From: Hippasteria phrygiana
Taxonomy: Eukaryota > Echinodermata > Asteroidea > Valvatida > Goniasteridae
DNA length: 64,000 bases
Assembly: GCA_037893225.1 (NCBI GenBank)
Contig: JAZGUH010000950.1
Coordinates: 62,001-126,000 of the forward strand
Direction of reading: 5' to 3'
Part shown: in pieces, positions 23,679 to 35,336 of the stretch
Layout: each line of letters opens with the position of its first letter
Position numbering within the stretch: the stretch's first letter is position 1
Translations under genes and position numbers: made by a program
Notes under the pieces: model-generated
What the model saw: the letters and a program-made list of their open reading frames with translations, nothing else
Databases searched by the model: none
What the model was told of the DNA's origin: nothing

Positions 23679-23905
23679 TATGGTCAAACTATATTTCAAT
23701 TTACATTCTTTATGGTTTTAACACAAAATAGAGACAATGAGCTTTCCAGTGATACCTCGGCCTGCTACCTCGGCATCTATTTTCAAGACAGAGGTGCTCA
23801 GTGATGCATGACGAGGAACGTAACCGAGGCATCACTGGAAAGCTCATAGCCTCTACTTTATGGTGAAACCATAATGAATATAAACTGAAATATAGTTTGG
23901 CCATA
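23679..23905. mobile_element. MITE with ~85-bp TIRs
   Basis: TATGGTCAAACTATATTTCA at the left is matched by TGAAATATAGTTTGGCCATA at the right. The inverted match continues about 85 bp inward, through GAGCTTTCCAGTGAT. TA sits at each outer edge. No coding capacity. Confidence 0.8.
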
Positions 23906-24460
23906 CGTATTAACTTAACCCTTGGAATGTGGAACACCCTGTTAAATCAGCAATAAATTGCCGCATAATGTGATTGCTTTGCAACGATATAACGATATGT
24001 AATTGCCCAAAAAAAATATATGACTTTCCCTACATTTTCCACAGTTTTATAATCATATAAAATACTGTATTACTTCATTTGCCTGTATTCCTGAATCTGT
24101 CCATTATAAGCCCACGTGGTCAAGTGTTAGCTGATAATGTTTGGCAAATAATTTTCCTATGGAAGTTAAATTTTAGACCAATTTGATTACATACCCTTTA
24201 CTTTGACCCGTACCCCGTCGTTTCAATCATCCCAATTATTCGATGACAGACCATTGTATTCCCGGAGATCATTGTACCATCCCCGGTCGAAGAACGGAAC
24301 TACTTTCATGGTGGGCTCTGGGGATCCCCAATCAAGATCCCGGGGAGAAATGGCCGATTCACCGTCCAGGTTTGCAAAATCTGGCCGCCTGGTGTCATAA
24401 CAATAGAAACTTGACAGGCACGTCACGTGTCACGTAGAGACCATCACGACTTTAAATATA

Positions 24461-24914
24461 ATATGTGACCCGCTCTGGAAAAAGGTATATTATGTCGCAA
24501 AATATGAAAAATTAGTTGTATGTATGTTTGGAAAGCCCGCAATGTAAGCTTTCATTTGGTACATGATAGAGCTCCAAAGCCCTTTCCGTTCTGGAGATAT
24601 CGCAATTTTGCATATAAATCAGTTCTATGGAGTTCAAATTGCACAACCGAGAAAACAGGCTTTGAAATAGCTAATTCTAATACAATGCAATGAAACAATG
24701 CACTCTAAAAATGATTTGTTTTTACTTTATTCACCAAAATCAACATTGCTGTGCACCAAACCTGAAACTTAAGATATCTAAGATGTCATTAAAGAAAAAA
24801 AAACAGAAAAAATGAATTTTGACAAAAAAATTCACCCTCTCAACGTTGAAAGGGCCATTACACATAAATGCATAGCGCGACTTATATCACCTTTTTCTGG
24901 AGCGGGTCACATAT
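24461..24914. mobile_element. MITE with ATATGTGACCCGCTC ends
   Basis: Left ATATGTGACCCGCTC and right GAGCGGGTCACATAT are exact inverse ends, followed inward by GGAAAAAGG on one side and CCTTTTTCTGG on the other. The ~450-bp element is non-coding. A TA target duplication is likely but lies within the TIR sequence. Confidence 0.8.
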
Positions 24915-26204
24915 TCTCTCGGGTATAACCTTGGATTCTTGCCATGTGATTAGTCAGGGTTCTAACTTTGAAGTTTAATCTGTCTCTATCAGTCCATCTC
25001 TGGGGCCCTAGTCATCCTATAGGGCTGAGATCACTCACACCAAAAAACCCAGCTATAACTTAAAAATGCACCCGGAGGTTTCCGAAAAGCCGTGACAGTT
25101 GATCTATCTCGTCCCGAGGTCATCGAACGCAGCTATATTACTTTTTATTCAAAGTGATCATACAAAGTAAATTCAACAAGAAAAATAAATAAATCTCTTA
25201 CATTTAGAACAGAGCATTCATTTCAGTGTTGTTTACATTACTTACAATGTCACTGGGATATTAACTTGCAGTACATCAATTATGAAAGCAAAGAAATAAA
25301 AACATTTACATATAAACGAAGCGAAATAAATTAATCGTGTACCGAAACCATTTAGTGTGTGGTGACGCAGTTAAGACATGTTCTATAAGACTGAAACCGA
25401 CTGAACAATATTAAAGAAATATCGTACGGGACAAAGGACAACAATGACAGACCAACAGACCAATATTAAACACATTTAATTCGGAAGAACACCCTTAACA
25501 ATTCCTACAGAATGTAGGTCTGCGTGAAATTATAGAAACAACAAATTATTTTACGAACGATATAAACCTTGGACTTGAATGTCAGAAGTGATCGTAACCG
25601 TATAGGCGGAATCAAAAGAAGCCATTGGTGTATACATCAAACGACGCCAAAAAATTCCTCTACCAAGTGCGAATCTATGGCTTCAGTAAAGAGTGCATAT
25701 TCATCTCTTTCGATAAGCAATTACTATATAGACTCTTTAAAAACAAACCTTCGATATTCAGTACAAACTGATGGGTTTTGATCATATGCTGACCTCCTAA
25801 CATCTCCTAACCTTTATTGCATTGGGTCCGCTCCCAGCGGCATATCCAGGGCTCTCTCCAAAGGGGGGGAGTTGGGGGGGGGGGGGCGCTAAATGTTACA
25901 GAGGGGGCGCCCTTAATATATGACTAACACTTGGTGCTCACAGTCACAGTATTTTTCTTAATATAGGTTTTCCCAGCACCCAATTTGCGAATTTTTCTTA
26001 TCATTTTCGTTATTAGTCATTTAAATTCAGGTGGTTTTTACACATCTGATCAAATTAAGGTTTCCTTTTCACGTTTGGGCATTCAGTTATAATTTTTAAG
26101 CACCCAAGATTTATTCCTTAATATTCGTTTTCGTTTAGGGGCATTCAAGACTTCATTTGTGACATCATTTGACGGTTGAAGCATTCAAATTAGCGAACGT
26201 CGGT

Positions 26205-26345
26205 GTGCATTATGAGTTATGACGTACGACAATGTTTAGCCATTGAACATTGGTGTTCAGGAATTGCACACGTAATGTTTAGCTTCTAAACATGTTTACA
26301 AACTGATTGCATGATTGTGTTTAATTGCTAAACACAGTTTAAACT
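26205..26345. repeat. AAACATGTTTA repeat, copy 1
   Basis: Contains CACACGTAATGTTTAGCTTC, TAAACATGTTTACAAACTGA and TTTAATTGCTAAACA. The same modules recur in inverted orientation at 33744-33955, and a fragment recurs near 35190. Confidence 0.6.
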
Positions 26346-27061
26346 AAACACAGAGTGTGTGGGACATGCAGGAAAAGATGCTTGAAAAAAGGTGAAATAT
26401 GTTTGTCCATTATTAAAAATGAATGCCCGATCAACCCCCTATACTGCTGGTCTAGACGAAATTGAATGAACAATACGATATTTTCAATTTGGATGCATCT
26501 TTTACAGGGACGAGTGAAGCTACGATGATAGAATGCTCGGATTGTGAATTTTAATGATAACCTATTTTTGATTGTCGAATGACGATCTGCGTGATCATTC
26601 AATTTCAATCTAAATTGAATGAGCCAGGCGTTCAAATGAACGGAAACACGGTGAAACTGGCCGGGAAAACCTATAATACTATTATTTTCTCCGTTTGGGA
26701 AATTTACAGTGGGGGCGAATGGGGAACGATTTTTATGGGGGGCGCTGGACGTTCTCCCCCCACGCCCACTCCCTTGGCTATACGCCGCTGCCTGCCACTG
26801 ATGTTCCCAACTCGATTATCATCTGTTTAAAAAGTTTCAGCATAGCCAGAGGAATAGCATGCATGACACATTCGTATGGGAAGACCAGCTTCGCCTATAC
26901 TGAGCAACCCTTGGGATTCGTAAGCCCTAAGGCCTCCTTGAAGTGGATTGATTTATGTTGTCGCTCTTGCTGATTTTTTTCCAAATGCGTTGGCGATGTG
27001 TCAGGGTTGGTGTTAAGTAAATGTAAGTCTCCGGGTCGCGAGTCCCCGTCTATTTTTACAT

Positions 27062-28476
27062 TTAAAGACCAACTAAAACGCCAATTTTTCTTTTGACTTT
27101 TTGGACTTATCTGATACTTTATGCCCTTCCCAAAACTAATGTAACAAGTTTCATGATTCTGAAAAAACAAAAACAAATGTTTTTGAGCCTTTTTCTCCGG
27201 AGCCATTTTGACTCGATTCTGAAAAGGCCGAGGTCAACTGCGTGCCGTATCGCGCGAGTGATGACGTATACGTGTAGAAACATATGACGTCAATATATTA
27301 TACGACAATGTTTTACGTAGAGTCTGTACGTATTTTTTTGTCTAAGGCTAGTATTACTTGCTGTGCTTTTTGCACATGATTCAGGTGTAACACTACGGTA
27401 AACATATTTTAAAGTGTTGACATCTTTGTGAGACACATTTAGAATTTGGGTTGTAGGCTTGTTCTTGTTGAAAAGCTATAGTTATGAGTCATACTTTCCT
27501 TTGTTTGCAGTCGGCTTTTATTGGGACCTGCGCGGTGAGTTGTGTGTGAGCTGATGCTATACTCTAGTCTGGCGACTTTGCTTATGCAGCCCTCATAAGG
27601 ACACGCACCTTCTCAGAACTATACACAATTTCTGTTATAAGGTACTAGACTAAATCGCATGCAGCGCATGCGGTACCGTGCGTGTACAATGCATGTTGAG
27701 TCAAGCGAGCGTGGACAGGGAGACGGCCGAGGCTCTGGCTGCTCGAGCCGGCAACCGCAGGGAACGTCGTCGTGGTCTAAGGCGCGTGAGTCCGGGACAG
27801 GATTGGAATGCTCGGTGCCTTTAGAGTTGGAATGGCTCCAGCCTTCAAACGGAATTGTGCCTTCAAACCCAGCTGAGTTTTCATACTAACACTGTCATCA
27901 ATACAGTCTTAGGCAAAATGTTGTGCACAAAAAGGTGCACATATTTTCGACCATTTCGACAGCCGAAAATCAGATCTTGTATTGTCTACAAAGCGGACCC
28001 ACTGTCGCCTTTGAACTCCATTCAGCACTGGGAATCGCAGGAAGGTTAGGTCAGGGGTTTTTGTCGCTGTTCCTTGTGCAACCCCCAACTACACACGATC
28101 GAGGCATAATGATTATTTCAGAACCATGCTCATACTGAAATAATATCAAAATTAGACAAAATAGACGGGAAAACGGAGGAGTTATGTCGACCAAAACTCT
28201 TCCAGCAGCATCAACTCCACGTACGTACATGCATAGTGTTTGGCTATAGCATCAACTGACTCTACATGTGTACGTCACGGGGTCACGTACATACATTTAC
28301 ATACATAATGAGCTTTCGCGAAACAGGATAAATGGTTCAGAATAACAACCCTGTTTTTTTATGAAAAAATTCCTTTCGTCTGCAAACTAATCTCCATCAG
28401 TTAAAAGAGTATTTAAACTGTCGGAAAAGACTAAAAAGTAAAAAAAAAAAGAATTGGCGTTTTAGTTGCTCTTTAA
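27062..28476. mobile_element. DNA transposon with TTAA ends (possibly Kolobok-like)
   Basis: Opens TTAAAGACCAACTAAAACGC and closes with the inverted GCGTTTTAGTTGCTCTTTAA. TTAA at both edges fits a TTAA target duplication, a hallmark of piggyBac and Kolobok elements. The purine-rich AGAG-type start leans towards Kolobok; this is inference. Several short open frames inside (27659-28138) show no recognised transposase motif. The first ~580 bp recur inverted at 29656-30991. Confidence 0.6.
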
Positions 28477-28493
28477 CCTCACTCTGGATACCC

Positions 28494-28666
28494 AGCACGA
28501 TATGGGGTAAAAGTGTACCCCGCCTTTTGTCCCTATACCCTGAGCACACTCCAGACTATTGTTACCCAACACACCCCCCTAGATTTCTGAAAAGAATTCC
28601 TGAGATTCCGGGAACACAATGACCAACACAAAAGAGGGGGGTGTCTATTTTCCCCCATATCGTGCT
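28494..28666. mobile_element. Inverted-repeat element, family 3, copy 2
   Basis: AGCACGATATGGGG at the left and CCCCCATATCGTGCTT at the right are inverted. The interior matches 5426-5567 in opposite orientation, including AATTCCTGAGATTCC. Confidence 0.6.
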
Positions 28667-29289
28667 TCATAGTATGTCACTCTAATAATCCTACTCAAGC
28701 CAGGCCTAAATGTTGATCCATTTAAAAACAGAACATTGTCTGGGAATGAAAAATATACACTTATAATAAGGAAACAACCTCAACTTAGAATGACTGAAAT
28801 TTACACAATTTTTGCCACTTCTACTATAAAACGAAAGGTTCATAGAAACTATAAATAGTTCTGAAAGAATGATAAACACGTAAAAAAATATTGATTTTTA
28901 TATATTTTTGTGTTTAAGCAATGTGTCGAGACTTAGTATGGATGACCCCCAGGTGGAAGTCGGGGTGAAAACTTTACCAACCCTCTTTGTCATGTTAGCT
29001 GTCAGTTCCAATTTCCCCCTTCCTTGATATCTGAATTGAGAAGGGTCATTCGCACAGTGCGAAAGCCTCCATTCAAGTCTTAAATCGCCAGAAGGAGTGT
29101 ATCGATAAGTCAAGTCTCTGTGGCTCGCCACTGTTCTTTAAAGGTAGTGTACAGAATTGGTAATTGAATTATTACGAAATACCTTACTAGACTGTAAGTT
29201 AATAGTAGTCTCAATCATTCTGTGAAATTGTGAGCACTGATTTTTATTCCATAGAGATTGCTTAGAAAATTACGACGTAGGGCAAGAGG

Positions 29290-29660
29290 AGGATCCTCAC
29301 ATTACAGCTGCAGTTTTTTCAGTGATGATCCACGTAGAGCACCAGTGCATATTTTTAAAGCCTGATATTGGATACTGTCTAGTTTTTGTTTGAGGGAATT
29401 GGAAGCTGAATCATACGCTTCACATCCATATTCTATAATAGGTTTGATAAGGGCAGTGTACAGTTGGAATAGAGTCGTACAGTCTTCTTCACCCCATGTA
29501 CTTCCACTGACACACCTGAGCAGGTTCAGTTTCTTCCTGCATCTATCACGGATGTAGTCTATTATGTGGTGTTTCCAGGTGAGTTTGGAGTCAAAGATTA
29601 CACCACGAAATTTGGCATGTTGCTGAATTTTAATGGTGCATGCGATTGAGTCTGGTACCT
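29290..29660 (-). pseudogene. LINE reverse-transcriptase C-terminal fragment
   Basis: On the minus strand the frame reads through pieces typical of the region after the RT catalytic core: GVIFDSKLTWKHHI, LNLLRCVSGSTWGEED, LFQLYTALIKPIIEYGCEA and LDSIQYQALKICTGALRGSS. The order and spacing fit the thumb region of jockey/CR1-type non-LTR retrotransposons. It is bounded at ~29656 by the TTAA-ended element. It differs from the LINE at 50.3 kb, so it represents a second family. Confidence 0.75.
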
Positions 29661-30991
29661 TGTAACAGAAATTGTGTGTATAGTTCTGAGAAGGTGCGGG
29701 TCCTTATGAGGGCTGCATAAGCAAAGTCGCCAGACTAGAGTATAGCATCAGCTCACACACAACTCGCCGCTCAGGTCCCAATAAAAAAGCCGACTGCAAA
29801 CAAAGGAAAGAGCCTCATAACTAACTTTTCAGCAAGAACAAGCCTACAACCCCAATTCAAAATTGTGTCTCACAAAGATGTCAACACTTTAAAATATGTT
29901 TACCGTGGTGTTACACCTGAATCATCATGCAAAAAGCACAGCAACTAGCCTAACCTACGTAAAACATTGTCGTTTAATGTTTCTACACGTATACGTCATC
30001 ACTCGCGCGATACAGCATGCAGTTGACCCCGGCCTTTTCTGAATCAAGTGGCTCAGAAGGAAAAGGCTCAAACAAAAAATATATATATTTTTTTCGGACT
30101 CATAAAACTTGTTATACAGGGTGTCCCAAAAAAATGTCTAGGCCAAACCAGACAACCTCAGAATCTAAATTTCGACAGATCTTGATACGGGAACTTCTTT
30201 AATACATGAAAAATAGTATCTATTTCATCAAAATCAGTCAAGCCAATCAGAAGTTATGTCATTTTTTGTGCAGGAAGGTCAGCCGTCAACTTGGGGCAAT
30301 CAAAAGAAGTTCTCCACTACGAGTCAAACATTAAGTAGGCCTACATGGACACATACACGAGCATGAGAGACGACCCAAGACAATCATCCATGCGTAACCA
30401 ACTACACATTCCAAAGTCGTCCTTTGCACGAATGGCAGCAGAGGTAAATTTCATCCCGACAAAGTCCTGACCAGGCATGGCTCAGCTCCAGGTGATCCAG
30501 AGCGGAGGATTCGGTATTCGAGATGGTTCACTGCTGTGCGACGACGATTTATCTGTGGTGATGAGGCAAAGTTTCCTCTGAATGGGTGCATCAACAAACA
30601 GAACACTAGAGCCTATGCAGCAAAAGACCATCCACCCAGGGAGTTTACTTCAGACTCAAGAAACGACCAGAGAGGTTATCCTTCATGACTGGGCTGCTAT
30701 AACCACAGAAGGACAGCTTCTTGGAATGAAAAATGTAAAAAAGTCACACTGACCTAGCTGCACAAAAAATGACATAACCTCTGATTGGCTTGACTGATTT
30801 TGATAAAATAAAGACCATTTTTCATGTAAGAAGTTCCCGCATCAGGATCTCTCGAAATCTAGATTCTGAGGTTGCCTGGTTTGGCCTGGACATTTTTCAG
30901 GGGGACACCCTGTATTAGTTTTGGGGAGGCATAAACTATCAAATAAGTCCAAAAAGTCAAAATTTTAATCGGCGTTTTAGTTGCTCTTTAA
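29656..30991 (-). mobile_element. Inverted, truncated copy of the TTAA-ended element
   Basis: Read on the minus strand from 30991, it repeats the first ~580 bp of 27062-28476: TTAAAGAGCAACTAAAACGC, GACTTTTTGGACTTAT, and so on to the segment with AACAGAAATTGTGT inverted. It is interrupted by the mariner relic at 30115-30914 and cut off at 29656, where LINE sequence begins. Confidence 0.75.
30115..30914 (+). mobile_element. Tc1/mariner-type transposon relic
   Basis: TIRs start TACAGGGTGTCCC and end GGGACACCCTGTA, with inverted homology continuing ~150 bp inward (AAAATGACATAAC, GATTGGCTTGACTGATTTTG). Inside, around 30550-30690, the plus strand encodes FICGDEAKFPLNGCINKQNT, matching the mariner transposase block around its second catalytic Asp; after a frameshift it continues WAAITTEGQLLG. 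The transposase is deleted and frameshifted. Comparison with the uninterrupted host copy at about 27140 shows a clean insertion at a TA. Confidence 0.85.
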
Positions 30992-31023
30992 TGTTTGAAA
31001 ATGCCTCTTTAAGAGAACTAGGA

Positions 31024-31347
31024 CATGACAGGATAGGACAGGACAGGTCAGGACAGGACAGGACAGGACAAGACAGTACTGGACAGGACTGGATAGGACA
31101 GGACAGGACAGGACTGGACAGGACAGGACAGGACAGGACTGGACAGGACAGGACTGGACAGGACAGGACAGGACAGGACAGGACAGGACAGGACAGGACA
31201 GGACAGGACAGGACTGGATAGGACAGGACAGGACAGGACAGGACAGGACAGGACTGGACAGGACAGGACAGGACAGGACAGGACAGGACAGGACAGGACA
31301 GGACAGGACAGGACAGTACTGGACAGGACAGGACAGGACAGGACAGG
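31024..31347. repeat. (AGGAC)n pentanucleotide array
   Basis: About 320 bp of GGACA units, about 60 copies, with sporadic variants (GGACT, GGATA, AGTACT). Because 5 and 3 share no factor, every frame cycles through the same codons and stays open; the apparent proteins on both strands are by-products. Confidence 0.95.
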
Positions 31348-32304
31348 AACTCGAGCTATCAAATGCCGTTGGGTTTGACGGGGAGAGCTGCCAATGGATT
31401 TGTAGCGACTCTAGTCCATGTAGAGAAGACACAAACAGCTGCTGACAAAATGATCAGATAATGGCAAATGGCTCAGAAGGTGGTTTAACCCGACACAATT
31501 ATTTACTTCGCAGTGAAGAATAATTTCATCCAACGAACCTTGTTGCGTCCTCGATATCTTCCTACGCACCAAGGAAGGAATTATAAAAGGCCAGAAAGTC
31601 AGGCCTTTACCCTTTTAAAATATGAAACTCAATTGGCCCAATTCGTCCTGCGGCTTCAGAGTGGGCAGACAAGAGATTATGTGCGTAAACTGGGGGAGGG
31701 GCCAAAGAATACACATTTCCAAATTTGTGATGGGGTATGTCCATAGGATCAACCCCACCCGATTTTGCACTACCGCAAAAATATATATTCAGCACATAGG
31801 TTTAGAAAAAAACACGTTTACAACAAACTGATTATTATGTGACGTGGCTAAACCAAATGAGCAGAAAGAAAAGTCGCTCCATGAAATTACAATGCAACTT
31901 TGAGATTTAAGCATTTTACATCCGAAAAACCGTTTCTATCAAATCCTTAAATTTAATCTCGAAACATTGTTTTGGGGTGATTTTTTTTTACACTGAGAGT
32001 ATACTTTGCACAGTTCGCACAGTTCACACTGTCGTACTTTCCTAATACGTGCGAGGACACTGCTCTGTGTTTCCTATTGTTCCTTAAATAATACCCAACC
32101 TAATAGACTATAAGCACGTACTTCTACGTGCGAGGACCGATTTCAACAAAAGACTTGACGTGCGAGGACTGAAAGGTTTCTTTGTATTTCCTTTCTCCTC
32201 TTGTCCTCGGAGATATATACAGAACCTGTACACACTTACTACGAATTGCAGATTCTCTAAGCTGAAACAGGGATCACGACTATTACGATTTCAAACTTTT
32301 ACAG

Positions 32305-32817
32305 CTTAGAGCAAGTTCGGTTGGGCGACTAGAGTGACTAGACTTAACCATAGTCGATCTAGATGTCACCCGAACGCTGCGCGGTTTGACTAGCTAGTGC
32401 AACTGGATCAACCTAGCTCCGGACCATGGTTTCTCTAGTCACTCGCGAGTTACGTCACGGTTTCAAGATGGAGGATCGGTAAACTGGGCAAGTTTTGCAA
32501 ACGTTTACGATAATTTGTTGGTTTTGTCCAATGATAATAACTCTTTGCAATAAGATAATGAATTATTAATTGCACCAAAGTTAAGTAGAGAAAATAATAG
32601 AAATAAATAATAGAAAATAGAAATGACATGCAAACATTTGCTTCGTTAACAACTAGCAGACGACATTCTTTGCAGTTTGTTGTTGCTGTACACTAACTAG
32701 ATTTGACGTAGTCGATCGACTAGATGCGTTCGAGTGAAGGACAGACCACGCATGCGTTTTTTAAATAGCAAATTGACAAAAAGGACTAGGTCAGCAGCAC
32801 CCGAACTTGCTCATAGG
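32305..32817. mobile_element. TIR element, ~510 bp
   Basis: TTAGAGCAAGTTCGG at the left faces CCGAACTTGCTCATAGG at the right. Both flanks continue with CTAG-rich sequence. No coding frame. Supported only by its inverted ends. Confidence 0.5.
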
Positions 32818-33659
32818 TTAGGAAGCAACACAAAAAAACATAAAATAGAAGCCTCTAACCTGTACTTTCAGGAAAAACTATAATCTTAATTGTCAACATT
32901 ACCTACTTTATACCCGTTTCGTGGTGCCAGGTCGGATATTTTGATGAGAACTGCCAAACTCTTGATATCAGCGTTCACAGCCAGATATTAAGTATTCCGC
33001 AGAATCGCCTTCAAAAACAAACCATGACCTGTCCCCTTGGCTTCGATTTCTTTTCTCAGTCGGGATTTGTTCTGGGTCGCGTTTGATGGGGATTTTCTAA
33101 CATCTTTGTTATCTCCCTAATTCTGGACATGGATTTACCTCATCGGTCATGTGACTTAAATGTTTATTGAATTAGTTGGCGATACACCGAGTCTTGGCAT
33201 TTGGAGCATTTGTCTTTTAAATTATATATCAAGTAATGACTGGTTGAACAAATAAGTGGACAAAACAGAAGTTGTTACAAAATAAACCTGCTTGTTTTAT
33301 TTGTTCAAAAACCACTCCCATTTTCGCACTTTAACACAAGCTTGTCTTTTTTTCAGTGAACCGATTTACATACATCTATAAACCACACATATTCGTAAAT
33401 AAATTATTTACACGTAATTTTCGTTTCCTAAAACGCGTCAATTAAAATACACTATAGGCAGACCTTGCTGCGTAACATACTAATACGTGGAACTTAACTA
33501 CAAACGCTTGTCATCGCTTTCTAGAGAGCGCCATTTTGTTGAGCTATAAAAAAGGCCTGTATTGTTATTATGCTATAAGAATTATTGCCATAAATTAAAT
33601 CAAAAGAAGAGCCAAGATATTGACAAAATATTGACAACTTGGAAGACCATCAACATTGG

Positions 33660-33731
33660 CCAAGGTGGCTCATCTGGTAAAGCGCTGGTATACGGCGTTC
33701 CAGAGATCGCAGGTTCACATCCCATTCTAAA
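33660..33731 (+). repeat. Degenerate tRNA-like sequence
   Basis: A-box-like GGTGGCTCATCTGGTAAAGC and B-box-like CAGGTTCACATCCC at tRNA spacing. The stems do not close well, so this is a SINE or pseudogene head rather than a working tRNA. Confidence 0.5.
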
Positions 33732-33743
33732 CTCTATAAATGT

Positions 33744-33955
33744 GTTTAGCTGTTAAAAATAATAATCAGTTTGTAAACATGTTTAGAAGCTAAGCATTAC
33801 GTGTCCAATTCCTAAAAATCAATGTTCAATGGCACTATCCGTCAATATTCTAAACATGTTTAGTATTTAAACATGTATTTAAACATGTTTAAAAACTGAT
33901 AGCAAGAAAGTGTTTAGAAAAGTGTTTAATTGCTAAACAAAGTTTTTGCAGTCTA
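33744..33955. repeat. AAACATGTTTA repeat, copy 2
   Basis: Inverted relative of 26205-26345: TTTGTAAACATGTTTAGAAG, then AATTGCTAAACAAAG at its right side. AAACATGTTTA occurs several times within the copy, as a palindrome. Confidence 0.55.
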
Positions 33956-35265
33956 AATATTACTATTATTGCATAGTCTCTTAACTCAAACTGACAAAGA
34001 TTTGCTAAAAACAAGACGTGTGTCATGTATACAGTCTAATCTGTACAAATTTCAGTTTGAAAACTCTACACTCTTGAACACAATCGGCAACTCAAAGTAC
34101 TACTCGGGAGAATTTAAAATCAACTTCAGCCAATAAAAACATGTCCGTACAAAAACTGTCACAGTGACTGTACAAACATGCATGACGTAATCGATATTAG
34201 GAACAAATGTCCAAACCTTAGTGGCTATTAATGCTATATTTTAGGAATATTATACAGCTATACAAACAAAATAATGATCATACCTAATTTGAATTTCTAT
34301 ACATTGATATAATACCGCAATAGGGAATGTTAAGTCATTAACAAGGCATTTAAAGATTGACATAAATCAATTTTGGTCGCCAAAAATACTAATTCAAGTG
34401 TTTATATAGTTTTAATATCTTGACTTTGTTTCAGGAACATGGCAGCCATTTTATAACAGTTAATACCTTTCTTGTGTGATCCTAAATATTTTTTCGTTTC
34501 TCCCCGGATATTTTTCGTGTACAATTTGTTGTATACCTTCAGAAATGAAACAAAGATGCATCGCATTCGTCAATTTATATTTAAACCTTTAACAAAAAAT
34601 AACATCAGAACAAGGGTAAGTGTCACATACAAAATGTTGCCTATGCTAAATGTGCAATATAATATATTTTGCATCAAAAAGCATTAGTTAAACGACCTGC
34701 ATAAAATATAACAACACGTTAGTGTAAATCTATCGCACTTTGGTTGAGGAAAAGATGTACTTCATTGAAGTAATTATTTTGAAACATACATTCTTTACGA
34801 TTCGAAAATTGGAGGAAACGGGTAATTAAAGAGCAAGGTCTCCATAGAGAAGTCAATCTTTAATTACTTCTTCCCTTTATAAGTATGTGTGACTGTATAT
34901 ATAGCTCTGGAAGAAATACCAACCCTTTGAAGAATATTACAGATATATCAACTCCAGTGTACTGCGTACAGTGCGTCTCAAAAATAACGGAATACCACAC
35001 GTAGACTGTGTAACCAAAATATATAAAAAAGGTATGGTTTGAAAGATATACCTTTCCACTTATGAGTTATGGGTAATTTCCCGAAAGAGGTCAAATTGAC
35101 CATGGGACCAAGTTTTCAATTTTAGGCATTGGGACAATGGTAGCATAATTGCTTCTGTGTGAATAATAATTGCCAGGCCTACCAAAATGTGTTTAGCGAG
35201 TAAACACAATTCTAAACACTTTCTTGCTATCAGTTTCTAAACATTTTCAAAGTGAACAAAGAAAC

Positions 35266-35336
35266 TGGCAGAAGCGGGATTCGAACCTGCGATATCCGGA
35301 TTACCGTTCCGGCGCTCTACCAATTGAGCTCTTGCC
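35266..35336 (-). repeat. tRNA-like core (Thr-type anticodon GGT), dispersed 313-bp family
   Basis: Minus strand folds as a cloverleaf: GGCAAGAG start, D arm CTCAATTGGTAGAGC, perfect anticodon stem CCGGA/TCCGG with loop ACGGTAA, and TTCGAAT loop. The anticodon would be GGT, but position 33 is C where real tRNAs have U, and two bases are missing near position 8. The flanks match the units at 55.7 kb, so this is a dispersed repeat member. Confidence 0.65.

Noticed and set aside
30977..31432. Long Cys/Pro/Val/Leu-Ser and Gly-Gln-Asp repeat proteins on both strands
   Set aside because: Translations of the (AGGAC)n array; any frame is open.
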